Shown: positions 1 to 15,400, numbered from the stretch's first letter. The stretch: DNA of 64,000 nt from Pipra filicauda (GCF_003945595.2 NW_024104909.1:1240001-1304000); one strand, 5' to 3'. The notes: generated by a model from the letters alone, not told the origin. Numbers and translations are program-made.

Positions 1-315
1 AAGCACTCCTTCCCTCTCAACTTTGCTTTCCCCAAGACTCTTGCAACACACATCTGTCCTACTTTGGAAGGAAATCCAACATCTGTTTATCCCACTTCTC
101 CAGCATAAAAACCTACTTGGCAAAGTTACTTATAAACATGAAACATAACTACACGTCTTTTAACCAGATACTCTCTGAATTACACACAAACAGCCCTCAA
201 CACCCAACTGAGGTGCTCGAGTCTGAACTGCTTTTGCTGTTAACATCCTCAGCACCAGGACAGCTCTTTTTGCCCTCTCCATTCCAGCAGCAGAGCAGGG
301 ATGAAGGTGACGTAC
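1..315 (-). other. GTF3C1: GTF3C1 intron 20, partial
   Basis: No coding similarity or repeat was recognised. The next GTF3C1 exon expected from human is not present, so it lies to the left of the window. Confidence 0.7.
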
Positions 316-448
316 GTGGTGTATTCCAGCATCGCACACTTTCGCTCCAGATTGTGTTTATTCACTGCTGACTCTTGTTCCATTTCCACATCCAGTGCAG
401 TCTCCTCCCCTTGATTACTTTTCTTGGACCGAGGACAGCGGATGACTC
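316..448 (-). CDS. GTF3C1: GTF3C1 coding exon 20 (last in window)
   Basis: Residues 1051-1095, reading [12 protein letters not shown], an acidic linker, then [16 protein letters not shown]. The acceptor is GTCCAG and the donor GTACGT. Two bases are left for an exon outside the window. Confidence 0.92.
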
Positions 449-3400
449 CTGGACAGACAAACAGGTTTGACCATCAGCATGAAAAGTCAGACTTCAACCC
501 ACTTTCAATCCACCCTGCTACAGCAAACTACTGCTCCCAAACAGCACTAACGTTTTTACCCTTTCTCTACACAACGTGCTACCTTCTCACAGAAAGGACT
601 ATTAGCAATTTTGTTACTTCTAGCTTCAATTTTGATACTGCTCTGAGAATTTGAAGTTGATCACAACCTCACAGAGTTATATGGACAGAGCTTCTAGCGC
701 TTTTTTTTTGCTGCACGGGGCAACCTGACCAGGCATTGGAAGTGACAAAACAGAGCCTGCCTGTTTAAGGGAAGGAGGAGCAATTGTGGTGCGCCCAGAG
801 GAAAGAGCAGAGGTGCTAAGAAGGTGGAGTTTTGCCTTACCCAGGGGTGTGTTGAGGCAGACACACTGCAGATCAAACCAGAAGTTCTCCACGTCCTGCA
901 GGGTGTTGAGCACGTACAGGCGCCGCTCGAAGGGGCGGCTGCTCTGCGCCAGGTTGTAGTGGAGGTCACAGATGGTGGTGTCAACAATCACTGCATTCCT
1001 CTTCATGTACACAAACACCTGGCAAACACAGCGTGGTTCAGGCTGGTGGGTAAAAATCATCGGAATTCCCTAATTCACAGCACACACAGTCTAGTTCAGG
1101 ACTGGTGGGCGTTTTCTGTCTGCTGTTTTGAGAGAGCACTCTGAGAGGAGACACACCCATTCCCACCCTGTTGCATTGCATTCCCAAATTTCCCTTGACA
1201 GCAATCCAGAAATTTCCTTTCTAGGTTTAGAACAGTTTGTTTTCCCTGTTATGCACAGGATATTCCAAGTTTCCACAGAGTGACTATTTCCAACAAGTCC
1301 TCATTCGGGATTTGAATAGATGTGTTTGGGGGCCTAATTATCTTTATCTTCATGAATTATGTGTTGGATCTGCCTTCTCCTTTGCATGTGCTCTCTATTT
1401 ATAAAAAGATGCATATGGATGTCATTATTTTACTCTGATCAGTGACTTTATTCTGTGTCAGACATCCAAAGCCTGACACCTTGATGGATAAGAAGGTGGA
1501 ATGCTCATTTTTCATAAGTATTGCCAGTCTGGAACCTCCTGGTTCATTATTGTGTGCATTATGCATTTGAGTAGTGCCCTTCCAGAGAAAGGCAAAAAAT
1601 ATCTAAACAAATTACAGTGTCACTTGGATCTGGAGGTTTGCACATACACCTGAAACATCAGTATTTCATTTAACTATTTAAGGTAATTCAAATCCCAAAT
1701 CCTGCATTTATTTCACAAGAAAAAAATCCATGAATAATAACTGCTTTTTTAAAATTTATTTTTTTTAATTACCTGGTCTTTGTCTTGAAACTTCTCTGTT
1801 GGGCCAAACTGTAGCAGTCCCATGTAACATAATCTCTGAAGGTTTTCTATCACTGAGAAGATGTACCTCCTGCAGCAATATTAGGAGTATTACAATTAAC
1901 ACTCATGAAAACAGTAGAAATGATAGCAGAAAACATAAGATTTTCATGCAGCAACTTGAACTTTCAGGAAACCATTGATTTGTAGACTCTATGAAGTGGC
2001 ATTTTTGCTTGGATTGTCAGCCTATAGAAAACATATAATAGCCCAAAGGTCCACATTTTCCTTCCTCAAATCACAAAACCAATATTTTAGCCAAATACTA
2101 AGTAAAATTTTTCTAGCAAGGATGAAAATTAGCCAGAAATAACGTGTGTAAAAATGAACTAAAAATGGTCAGAACACCAGCAGATCTGCAGATAATTTCA
2201 TGTTATGTAAAGAAGACAGGAGTAAGAAAACATGACTGCTAAATACAGACCTTCATGTGTGTGCATATAAAGAACTGGGCAAAGATTCCTGTAGTTCAGG
2301 TTTAAGAATTACTGCAGCAAGAAACTGCTTTCAGCTGCTTATAGCTCTGGCAGAGCAAAAAGGGCAACATTTCCCATCCTGCATATCTGCTTCTGTGGAA
2401 AAACGCTGGAAGTTGCAGGAAACTTCTGCAGGAAAGTTTCTGAGAGTTTGTAACAAATTAGCTTTACCCACATTTAACTTCACTAAGATCTCTAATTAAA
2501 TGCAGTTAAGTAGGAGTGGTACTTTGGCAGGAGTTTTCCCTGGAGGTCAGAAGGATCAAGCCTAGAAATACTGAAGCAAATGTGGTTGAATTAGAAGTTT
2601 CAGTGAATGGAGGAGTAAAGAGACAACTTGATTATGTGTCATATTGTTTTGCATAAACCCATCAGATGGAGCCTGCAGATTAAAAAACCCCCATAAATCC
2701 AGTTTCCTTGTTTCTAAGATTTAGCAATAAGTTAGGAATTGTAAACCTGGGCTGACCACAAGCCCTGGCAGCTGATATTGCCCAGCCCTGTTCCCTCACC
2801 AATGGGTACATTTGCAGGTTTGTAAAATGCCATATCAGCCCATCCAAATCCAAACTGTCAGCAATGACTGTCTGGGAAAACTAACACAGTGCTCTTGATT
2901 CCACACATTCACATCACTTTCCTTTAGTGTTGCTTTCCCTTCCTATCTTCAGTCCACTCTCAATTTTTAAATCTCCTGGATGAGGAATGGCAAAGCATGG
3001 CAGACATGGCACTGAGAGCATGAGGAGAACCTGAATGGTGTCTGTGAGAGGCAGGAACTGGGAAATGTGGCGCCTTCTGAAAGATTTATGAAGGACAGCA
3101 ACACTTAGACCCTATTAAATTCTGAATTTAGCAGCAGTCAGGAGTGTGTTTTATACAGAAGCAACATCCTGCTGATGAGTTATGAAGGACAGAACCTCCC
3201 AGCACTCAAACACTGCCTGACAGCATACATGAATATTGTTTATTAGTTTCTTATTACCTTCTATTTGGGAGAGAAAAATACAATTTGGCACACCATTCTT
3301 TGAAGATTGATGATCCTTGTCTTAAGCAGCAAAGTTCTCTTTGACACAAACAGGAAATAACTGAGAAAACAATCAGCCACTGCTGTTTCCTCTCTAGAGC

Positions 3401-6400
3401 CACTTACTTTGACTCACCTACTTACCTTTTGTAGAGGAGCTGCTGTCGGACTGACCTTGGAAGAAATCTGATCAGAGTGTGCTTTTTTAGTGGATCATTT
3501 AAAAAATCTTCCAGACCTTCCACCTAGAATTATTTTAGAAATTAATCAAAATGAAAAATATAAGTAAGCATATCTAAAATATAACTATGCTCTAAAGCAT
3601 AAAGCTTTGCTACCTGGACTGTCTACTAAAATATTCTCTAAGCAAATGTTACTGCTTTTGTAAAATGCTTAAACATTATTCTTGTTAATCAACGAGGCAG
3701 AAGATTCAGTGAGATTATAAAAAGCTCTTGGCAAAATACTACTTTAAGAAGTTGCTGTATTACAGAGCTATACATTTTTTTCAGTGTGTTGTCTGTAAAA
3801 GCACCTGCTTCTTCTGTAGAAGACAGAAGTGTCTCCTCTCGAGGGTCCAGTTTTGTTAAAACAGATTAAGAGGGTATTTGTTAACAGCTTATAGGTACAG
3901 CTGACACCATCAGACTTCAAAGGAAAACCAAAAAGCACCATACCTTGTAGCTGACTTGTACTATCTGAACAAAGACTGAGAGAGGCAAGCAGAGAAGGAT
4001 GTCACTGACAAGAGCCCATCCAAAGCCAAACTCTCTGTGCACGGGGACAGGGGGGATGTAGCGCATCCACGACGAGTCATCCACGTACACTGGGAACACA
4101 AAGAGTGGCTCAGCCTCAGCCCAAACCTGACAGTTACACCAAGAGTTTTACTGGGAGGGTTCCAGCAGAACACAACTGGCGGTTCGCAGTCTGGAAATCT
4201 AGAAGGATCTGAAAATTCTCTAACCTGTTGATTTTCAATCCTTCCTGAACTAGACTTTTACCTGTTTTTCAATGTTGAACCATGGCAAAATCTAGTAAAG
4301 TCAGGAGTGCCACTTCTTACCTTTCTGATTAGACAACTCTACTTCAGTCTCCTTTGCAGAGGTCTCAGGATTCACCACAGTTGTCACTATTTCTAAGGTC
4401 CCATCTGGTTGTGCTTCAACTACAGCTGCATTCTCATCCAGCCCTTGATTGCTGCCTTTTTGCTCACCATCAGTACCTCCTTTTTGCTGCGTTCCATTTA
4501 GGGGGTGTCCATAAATTAAGTACCAGAGGAACATGTGGACCATTCTTAAACGGGGCATTTTGGGAAGGAAGCCAAGAGAGCGCCCAAGTCCTGGAACTGG
4601 AAGGGAAGATTAAATACCAAACAGAAACACAAAGAGGATTAGAACAGGAGAAACAGCTACCTGTGCAAAATTAATGTGAAGAAAGCTGGAAGGAAAAATG
4701 GGCAGTTGAAAGTAAATATAATTTACAAATAGTAAAGTAGTAGAAGTGAATAAATGTACTCCAGTTCACAATTGTAAAGAAAAAAAAAGCAGCTAAGAAA
4801 ACATTGGATTGCGAGGTTGCTTTAACGTAAATGCAATTTTTCTTCTATAGGAGAACAAAAAAAACCCACTTGTGTCTTAGGAGAGCCCAACATCTGAAAA
4901 TTAATATTATTAATAGATGGAAAAGTGAAAGATGACAGAAAAGCCCAAGTTGGCTGTACCTGTAACAGGATGATAGTTTTTCAGCTGTGTTATGCCCATT
5001 TTTTCATCAGTTTTTCTTGCCCGACTATCAGCTTTGGATGAGCTCTCTTGCGTTTCTCCTGAATCAGGAACTGCCTCTTGCCCCAGGCTTTCTTCCTCAC
5101 CATGGTCCTGGGATGTTGGTGTCTGGGGAACTTTAATCCTGTATTAAAACCACACTTTGCTAAGAATTAAGCAGAGTTCAATTCCTCTTCTTTCCTGACT
5201 TCAGGAGATATTCAGCACGTTGCCTCATGCTGGCGCTTCCGTGTCTCTGTTGCCAAGGAATATATTTTTCTTTTGCTTACCCTGTGTTTATTTCCTCTGC
5301 ATGTTTTTGCACGCTCTAGACAAGCCAAGCTCCCCCCAGTCCGTCCCAACCACCCCAACCATCCCACCCATCCCTGGGACTTGCCTGTTTGCAGTGGCCG
5401 AGTTGGAGATTCGGAACCGCACCTGCTCTATGGCACTTTTTACCAGGGGATCACTGGGACTCACTGAGGGATGCACAACAAACTCCACCTGTTCAGAGCA
5501 GCAGAACACAAACCAAAGGCATTTATGGAGATACTGGCTCTTAACCAGCTGCATAAATGAATCCTATGAAGGTTTAATAACTCACAGAACATTAACACTT
5601 TGGATGAAAACTCCTGTTGCTAGTCTGTAATTAAGCAAGAGGCCACAGCACGTTGCCTTTGTACCAATAAACAGTTAATAACATACATACAAGCCTCAGG
5701 ACTTTGGGGTTTTTAAAATCTGAAGTATGTGGGGAACAAACACTTCAACTTGTAAATATCAGGCTGAGAGGGATAAACAAAAAGCCAGACCTTGCAAGGC
5801 CAAACTAATATATATCGTTGCTGAAAGCCCCCACACAATTCAGATTGGTAAGATTTTATATATGCCCTACAGTAATTGTGCAGCAGGTAATTTTCAAAAC
5901 TCAGTTCTCTGCTTATTTCACACAAGAGTAAGTGACATGCCTCAGCTTTACAACCACAAACCTCACTAACAGTGGATTTTTGTTTTTTAAAAAAACAGAT
6001 CACCTTCTATAAATTTCACCTCACTTAGGATTTTTCATACACTCTTGGCTCTCAAAGGGGGTTTAAATAGAATTATGGTGCAGCCTGACAGGGCAGGGAG
6101 AGAACCATGAACCACAGAACTGATAAGCAGCATAACCTCTCAGAAAGGAGATTCAGAGACTTTGGACTATTCCTTGGTCTCACAATTATCTGCAGCACAA
6201 TAATTGAAAGCAGTGATCTGGTTCACACAGTAGCTTAGCTTGGGACACGAAGCTTCTGGGCAGCTTGATTGTGGGCTCTGCTGCAAGAAGCAGAAGTCAT
6301 CCATGTATTTCAGTAAAGAGGCCCAGAACATTTTGATAAATCAGAAGGTTGTGAGCAGAGCTGGTTCTGCTGCCATCACCTTTTTGCTGATGCCATCCTG

Positions 6401-9400
6401 GATGACTGTAGTGCGATAGAGCCTCAGGAGCCCCTCCCGCGCCAGCTTCTGCACCAGCCGCACAATGGACTTCTTGCAGCACTTAGTGGAGACACCTTCC
6501 TGCTTCTCTTGATCCATGACCATTTTCTGAAGCCTAAAAGATGCAAAAAATACCTTGCATTTTAAGCCTAGCAATGCTCAAACTACCTAAGCGGTTTGTT
6601 AGAGGATGTGGGGGGAGTGGGTGTTTTCCTCCTACGAGCAATTCCTGATCTCTTTTCCCTTTTGCTGTAGGTAACTGCTAACTTTGCCTTACATTTCAGC
6701 TCTAGTTTCTTTGCACTCAAGTTCTTTCTTGTTAGGGGAGAACTGCTGTTCTCATTACAGTGAATTCTCAATGCCTGATTGCTCTGTGCATGGCTATAGG
6801 GCAATTATGAATCCAGCCTCCCTAAGGTCAGGAAAATCTACAGCTTTTTTAGGTGGTGATTAAACATATGCAGTCTGTACTTGCAGTTGTGAGCTCAGTT
6901 CAGTTTGAGGTAGAAAAAGTTTACTCAGTGGCATTCAGAGCTCAGAAACTACTCATGCATTCACAACATAAGTATAGATACACATATCCTATCACTTGGG
7001 GCCAGCTCCCTTCTTCCCTTCCTGGAGATGGTAGGAATGTGCTCACACCCTACTCTCCTAATGCCTGTTCTCATGCCCTTTTTCACAAATGCCCCAAGCC
7101 CTAGTTCTGGACTGTTTCAATCCTGGGGAGTCAATTCTGAAAAAGATCTGGAAGGGTAATAAGGGAACGAGGCGATAATTGAATGCACGCAGGGACTTCG
7201 ACTTTCCTGAATGAGCACCACATCCTGGTAGCTAGCAAAAACACCAGCAAATTTCCTTGGCAGACACTGGGGAGGGACAGAACTTCCACTGGTTCTGAGG
7301 GAGCTTGTGAGTGACCTGTTGGCAGCACTGAAGGAGACAGGAGAGACCTGAAATATCTTCCAAGCCTGTACTTGGATGTGACTCAATCAATCAGTGACAA
7401 GGCTGGTGCCAGATGAGGCTCTAATTTTACAACACTCTGCAATTAAACAAGTTGACAGAAGGCTTCAAAATTCTCAGACCAGAGGAGAATAAGGCCATGA
7501 TTTCTTACTAAATTCCCATATCAAGCAGCCCTGTGTGTACTGACATGCCAGGATCTTATGTGCTGCCACAGAAGATGGATGGTGCAATCCTATTTGTGAC
7601 AAAGTACTGCCAATTTAGGACTCCAGCAGAGCACCAGAATTTCCATTTCTTTTTGAAGGTGAAATCTTAAAAGGTTGAAAGACATTATAACACTTAGGGA
7701 AGTATCTTTACTCCAGACAAGGAGAAGACGTATAGCCATACCATATAAAACTGCAAAGAAAAGCAAACTTTGAGGGCCCTGCTAGAATGCCAGTGACCAA
7801 CAATGACTGTCATGGAGACATGAGTCTCTGCTGTCCATGACAGAACAACACAAGAACAATTTCTGAAATGATGCAGAGATAAAACTTATGCAGATGAAAG
7901 AATCCTCAAGCAGGGAAGTGCTGAATGTGGTGGCCCCAAGCACTGGAATACTGCAAATGGATAAAAAAGTTCTCGTCTCTATTTATGGGACATACACTGC
8001 ATAAAAGTACACTTGTGTAGTTATCTGCAGAGAACTATTATTGCTTCCAAACAGCTGATCAACTTTTAAGATTCAGCCCCTCATGCCTTCCATGTGCCTC
8101 CTCTCCAACATTATAGCCTCACAGAATCAATGAGGTTAGAGAAGACCTCTGAGATCATCAACTCCAACCTTTGACCCAACACCACCTTGTCACCCAGACC
8201 ATGGCACTGATGCCACGTCCAGTCTCTTCTTAAACACCTTGATGGACAGTGACTCCACCACCTCCCTGGGCAGTCCATTCCAGTGTCTGAGCACTCTCTC
8301 TGTAAGAAACTTCTTCCTAATGTCCAACCTAAACCTCCCCTGGTGCAGCTTAAGACTGTCCCCTCTTGCCCTACTGCTGGTTACCTGGTTACAGCCTCCT
8401 GTCAGGGAGTTGTAGAGAGTGAGGAGGTCTCCCCTGAGCCTCCTCTTCTCCAGGCTGAACAGCCCCAGCTCCCTCAGCCTCTCCTCACAGCACTTGTGCT
8501 CCACTCCCTTCCCCAGCCTCGCTGCTCATCTTTGGACCTGCTCCAGCACCTCAACATCCTTCCTGAATTGAGGGGCCCAGAACTGGCACAGCACTCCAGG
8601 GGTGGCCTCACCAGTGCCCAGTCCAGGGGCAGAATCCCTGCCCTGCTCCTGCTGCCACACTGTTCCTGAGCCAGGCCAGGATCCATTGGCCTTCTTGCCC
8701 ACCTGGGCACACGTTGGCTCAGGTTCAGCTTCCTGTCAATCAGGTTCAGCTCAAGGTTCGGGGGCAATAAAAGCCAAAATGGAATAAGCACCCAGTGCTT
8801 CCACTCCCCAAAAGCCCCAGCCTGCCCCAGCCCCGCTGCCAGGGGCACTCACGTGAAGAGGCTCTCGATGAGCCGCAGGTTCCTCACGGCCTCCACGATG
8901 AGGTTCCGCCGCTTCAGCAGCCGGTAGGTCTCGTGGGATCTCTCCACTGCTGTGGCTCTGGAACGCTTCTCCTTCTTCTGCCCACACGCCTTCTAGTGCA
9001 CAGCATGGACAAAACTACAATTTTACATGAACTGTCCAACGTCTTCAGCCTAACGTTGGCTCCTCACACAGTAACAGCTGAGGAATTCAGAGTTTTCATG
9101 TATTTATTTGTAACAAACTAGTCAGATGAAGATTATCTCTCATCTCCCCTGCACAGGCTGGGAGACAGAGCAGATGATATGCAGCACTTGTGTGCTACAT
9201 TAAGTAATGACATGCATTCAGTCAACCCAGGCAATTTGGAGAGCACCAGGGAACTAACCCAGAACTGTAATTTAACATCTACCTTCCTATCTCCTGGAAT
9301 AATTTTCACTTACAACTACAGTGCAGATGAATGTACTTTAAAATCAAATTAAAAAAACCCCAAACAATTCCATAAATAAATATAAAAACTCTAGCTTGAA

Positions 9401-12400
9401 GTCTTGCTATAAAAGTAAGTAACTGAGCTCAGACAGCCATACCAACAAGAAGACATTAAAGCAAATGATCTTACCTTAGGATCTTCAAGTCTGACTTCCT
9501 CCACCACAGCCACATCCCCATCTTCATCAGTGGAATGAGCACAGGTGGAAAGACTGGACTCCTGCTTTAGAGTTTCCAAAGTAGAACTCTCCCCTGAAAT
9601 GTTGTCTGGGAGCTCATCAGGATCTTCAAGAATTTGAGGGGAAGGCAGCTTCTTTCCCTGAGACTTCACAGCTGTTGGCTTTGAGTCTGGTTTGAGAGCA
9701 AAAAGCTTTGTAACTGTTCTGCTCTCCCCGTTCAGCTTCTCTCTCTCCCTGTTCAGCCATTCCCCATCCACCCAGGTAGTTGCACTTAAAAGCATTCTGC
9801 TGCATTTTTCACACATCCCACCCTGCTGGAAGCAGTGGTCTGACCACGAAAACCTTAATTCAGCCTCCAAAAGTACAGTTTAAAAAAACCCTGAACTCCC
9901 TGCCATCAAATAATTCTCAACATGCAAAAGCCTTTTCACAGGCAGACTTGGAAGACCATGAAGGGCCAGATTAGCTTATCCACAAATTGCTGTCTGAAGA
10001 GAAAAGAGTTTTTGGCCCAAAGATTCTCAAGCTCTGCAAGAAACCTGACTTTTCTGACTCAAAGCAGAACAAGAACAACGATTTAGTATTACTCCAAAGA
10101 TAATTTACACAAGAAAAGGGGCTCAGTTCTCCTCTATTCCCTTTGGGTTTAACAGTACAAATTCAAATAGTTAAAATTATTAAAATAAACCACCATATGT
10201 TTTTTAAAATATGTCCCCAAAAGGCTGCTAGCTTTCACAGTAAGGTGTTCCAAACAATTAAAGAAAAAGCTGAAGCAAGTAGCTTCAGGGGACAAGACAT
10301 TTTTGTTACAATATGCTTAGGTGAGTAAGGCTGAGGGTCAAGTCACCCACAGCCAATTGCTACTTGAAAGTAGGAAGCTACTGATCTTGTCTGGTCTCAG
10401 CCAACAAGTCAGTGTTACTCTAAATATATTTATCTCACTTGAAGGTTTGCATCAGTACATGAACATATATTTTGCACAGACTCTAAGGCTCAATACCAGA
10501 CATTTCCAACTGAAAAAAACTCCACTGCTAAAAGGGGGAGAATTTTTATATGTTACAATTTTAAAAAAAAAGTTAATGGGCTGGTCTGTCAGCTCCCATG
10601 CTATTTCCCACACCTAAGCTGACATTTACATATCCAATGGAATGAAACAACGCTTTTTAATGAGAGGCACAGCCCATCTTTTTCCTTAGTGAGGAAGAAA
10701 TAAAATATTTCAAGACAGACAAAGCGTGCCCAAATCCCTTCTGAAGTCTTCAAGGACTTTAAAGCTCTACCAAGATGGTGCTCTCTGATGGGCACAGCCT
10801 GAGTTCTAAGATATTTTAAAAAAGAGTCCATGACAGATTCCTTGTCAGTTCATCCCAGAACATCCAAGGAAGTTTCAAGTATTACCCAAGGATGCTGTTT
10901 CTCTCAGCAGCTCAAGCCAACCTGACTGCTACCTACCACTGTGCTTGTTTTCAGCCCCACAGTCCTTCCTCCTTCCTTGCAGCAGTTTTGGAACTTGTCT
11001 GACCCTTTGCAGGATCATTTCAGCCCTTCAAGTCAACAAAAAAATACTCTGAATATCCAGGGAGCACATTGTATGAGCCCATTTCATTTGCACAGGGGAA
11101 GGAGAAGCAGATTATCCTCTTGGTGATTAGTGATAACCAGAAACACTACTTGGCACACAGACACCAGAGCACACTTCAGCCCTGAGAATCTCCAGAGATT
11201 ACCACACTTAGTGTCCCAAACCATAACAGTCTGGGGGGAAAGCAGGGAAATTATCAATTAATGTAACAATAAAAAATGTGACCAAAAATTTTAATGGATG
11301 CTACTAGCATATTACTTTTTTCTTTAATAAAAGGATCCACAAGAAAAATGCAGGGTTCTCTCCGAATTTCAAAGTCATGATCTACCTTTAGCTGGTGTTG
11401 ACTGATGGGCATCATCTGGGCAACTTAATTTCAAGAGTGAACCAGAGTTGGCCTTCTGCCCTTTGCCTCTCTTCTTGCCATCTTTCCCTTCCTCTTCATT
11501 GTCAGACTCTGAGACCAAAGTATCATCCTCTCCAGGAGAAACCTCTTCCACAGGTGGGGAATCTTCAGGCACCAGAGCCAAAGTAACTGTAGCCAGCTGC
11601 TCACTCCTGGCCTTCTCTCTCTCAAACTGCCTGTTCAAATCACTCTCCTCTGCAAGAATGTGTGAGATGTACTTTGTTGTCCTTTGCCGACCTTCATCCT
11701 CCATAAAACCCTGAGGAAACAGTTGGAATGTTATTTTACCACCTGACTTGTCCATTCTTGAAGTGTTCTGCAGCACCAACAGTGGGAAAATTTTCTACCT
11801 GTTCTCCCCTCACATCAAAAAATATCAGGTTATTTTTTTTTTCTAAGTAAGAAAAATGTCACGAACCTTAACATATAGAAATCAGAAGGCATTCCGTGCT
11901 TGAAAACCAAATAAATCTGCATTACCTGCACACTAGAAGGAAACACCCACGGTATGTGGGATGTAGAAAATCTAAGGAAGAACAAACTATATGTATTCAG
12001 ACTAGAAAGCAATTTTTTTTCAGGAAAAAAAAAATCTGTGAAATAACTGCAATGCAGAAGGTACCTGAGTGACTCACTCGTGGAGCTGCTGCTGCCCTGT
12101 GCTACAACAGGTGCTTCCAAGGATCTAGAAACTCAGACACTTCACCAATCAATGAGGGAAGATTTCACCTTCACTAGCTGACTAGTGAAAAGCATGCTTA
12201 CATATTCTAATGGTTTACATAATTTGTTTGTTTTTATATTTACAGAACTTTTGACCAAATGACAAGATCTTCCTAAAAAATTCTCTGTTGTGGAAAGGGG
12301 CAGATGGGTGCATGCAAGAAATGGCAGCTGGATTGGTCTTGTGAAATGAAAAAAATATTGAAATATCTGGAAATAAGAAGTATAATCACCATAACCTTTA

Positions 12401-15400
12401 CGAAAATCACTGTTTTGTCCTGGAATTTACTGGCTTTTTCAAAAGGCAAGTAGATTAATGATTTTAAATGCACAGAGGGTCTTTGAGAAGATCCTCCAGT
12501 AGAGGATCTTGCAAAATAGAGGTTGTCTTATAGTCAAAAATGAAGCAAAGTGGCTCTTTTGAGTTGAGAGACAGTTATGTTCATGTCCATGAAGTGTCAG
12601 CCTCCAGGTCACTTGGGTTACCACTGATCACAGTGAATGACTCAGGTTAGGTTGCTGAGGGCAGGCTGAGCAGGGTTGAGGCCAGTTTCTCTGCCCTGTC
12701 TCTTTTTGGAAGGCAGATCTTTATTAATTAAGCACCCAGTTACAAACCAATGTAAAATATTTGTACATCTGGGCCAGTGAACTATTAAATGTCAGGCAGC
12801 TGCTCAGGAATGAGTAAAGCAAAGGGATGCTACAGGAGCAGGAATGTTACAGTCTCAAATCCCTGCTATTTCCAGTGTTTGAGGTTAACAATGTTATAAT
12901 GTATTCCCACAGTAACCGCAATTGCATCTTCAGTTTCAATAAGTATTTGAATTATTTTATTTTTGCCTTACCTTGACAACCTTGTACCTGTCCAGAAGTC
13001 GACAGAGCATCCTTGCTTCCAGCTTCCCCACATTCATAGCCAAGCGAATTTCTGCCTGAGAAATACCTTTAGTTCCTCTGCTTTCAACTGTTTCAGAAAG
13101 GAAAACCAACAAATATCTCAGGGAAATAATCTGACTGAATTATATATACATATATTTGTGTATACATTAATATTTGCTCTGAACAACCATATGTGCCAGA
13201 ATATTAAATTTAAGATTCCCCACTCACTAAAGACATTTTCACAGACATAAACAATATTCAGCCAAAACACAGTTTTACATGTAGCAGTGCCCAGCAGAAT
13301 GAGGTCTGGAGGCAGAAGCTTCAAAACAGAAGCAGGGGTGAATTTTTCCCCTGACAGCTTTCCACAGTTAGATATTAATTTCTCCATTTTGAAAGGAAAA
13401 GATAGAAGGATAAGGAGCATTGTTTTCTTCATCATTTTTTCTCATCCCACCACAACACCTTGTTTCTTTCCTGCTGGTTTTTTTGGGTGGTATTGAATAG
13501 TTGATAAGCTCCCAGGAAGGGATAAACTCCAGTCTAATCTGGATATAAAGCTCATTTTGCTATGAAAAATTGACACTTTCTGATGCAAAAGCAACCAGAA
13601 CTTAAACCCCCTGTAATATATACATTTCTTTTATACACACAAGGAGTAAGAAGATAATTGGAAAAGTCTTAGGGTGTCTTACTACAGCACCTACTTAGCT
13701 CATAAGCCTGGGTGAGCATGTCCCTTTCACAAACAATATCCACAGGCTGAACAGTTTTTGTCATGATCTCTTCTTCATCATCATCATGATAATCTTCCAT
13801 TTTCTTCCGAAATTCCTTTAGCAGTTTAAGGCAACGGACCATGACATCAGTCCCTGTGAAACAGGAGTGTCAGTAACAACTCCTAACAAAATGCAGGGTG
13901 TGTGCACGTGTTTAAACCATTTTATCTCTTTCAGCAGCATGAAGAAGCAGCAGTGCAGTGGGGAACAAACAACCAAAGACAACTGGGTATTTCTAGGACA
14001 GGTTTGCAACAGCTTTTCCCTATATATGCATTGTTGAGGTGCTCCAAACCTTCCCATCTGTGTCAATTCTAGGACTGCCCAGCAGAAGAAATTTCAACAG
14101 CACAAATAAATCAATGAAGGGATTAAGTGCTGATCCCCAGTATTACATCTGCAGAACATGTATTTGATTGTAAGATCACTCACTGGGTATAAAACCACTC
14201 TTTTTTACAAGACAGAACACACTGCTGCCCACAGCCACGAGATTCTCATACATGATTTTCTTCCACATCTTAACATGCTACTGTCCACTGGCCGTGCTGT
14301 AGTAACTCCCCACTCACTGGGACCTCACAGAAAAGAAGGGTAGAGTGGGGACAGATGGCTCCAGGAGAGCTGGACAGACCCTGCTCCCTGACACAAGGAT
14401 GACCTCCTCTCACCAGTGTCATCAAGCTCCTGCTGAACCATTTCAGAGAGCAGTGGTAAAGCAGAACTGGGTTATTGTACACTGCCAGCTTAGCAAGCTG
14501 CAGTGATTCAGCAGCTACTGCAGAAGCAGCCAATTCATCCTGCAGCAGTGGGTGGAACATCCACAGCCATCTCTGCTCCTCTGGTCCAGCTGTGACAATG
14601 CCAGGTGACAGCTTTAGCTGAAATCACGGGGGTTTCAGCTGATGAATTTTGTCTTAGGTATATATATATGAGCAGTTACTGATGCCCAGCTGACACCAAG
14701 TTAACCCACAGTACCTGACCATGTGACTGAGCCCCAGGCTCCATTATTCTTCCTTGACCTGAATCCTTTCCCTAAGATGCTGCTTAGGACAGTAATTGAG
14801 TGCTGACATTTTGGTAGGCTTGCTGGCACTGTTATTATATCCTTTGTATTTCTACAGCCCATTAAATTTCACTTGAAGCAGTATTTGAAAAAACAAACAA
14901 CCAAAAATCCCCCAAGAAAAAATCCCCCAAAACAAACCAATTCTTTTTCCTTTAGCTCTTTCTGTCCAATAATATTCTTCCCATAGCAGATGCTCTGGCT
15001 TCATCCTCAGTGTGTCCCACATATTTCTATCTGCTTTCCTGTATAACTCCAGAGATTAAACTATCTTGATCTCTGATGAAAATCAGCTATTATTAATTCA
15101 TCCTCCTTTAATACCTAGTGTTTTTAAGGCATTTTTGTGGATTTTCAGCTTTTACATCTGTAAGATGGAATTACCATTCAAGCAAAAGATTCATCAAGTG
15201 GCATTTTTCATGACAAACTTAAGCAGTAAATGCAGCTGCTGTTTTGCCAATCTCTGACAGAACATAAAACATCACTGCCTTGGGGGCTGCCACCAAGTTT
15301 GTTAAGTGGACTTGTATTTTCTTGTCTTCTAAATAAATACCTTGATAGGAAGTTAAAAGTTTTTACTACTGACCATAAACTGTCTTTTAGCAGTACTATT

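Noticed and set aside
8190..8504. A 104-codon protein gene on the minus strand
   Set aside because: It is the C-terminal end of a 5'-truncated CR1 LINE ORF, not a host gene.
9687..9870. Upstream extension of GTF3C1 exon 10 (to about residue [10 protein letters not shown])
   Set aside because: The frame is open, but no homology to GTF3C1 was seen there, and a phase-compatible acceptor lies at 9687-9689. Kept as an uncertainty on the exon 5' end.
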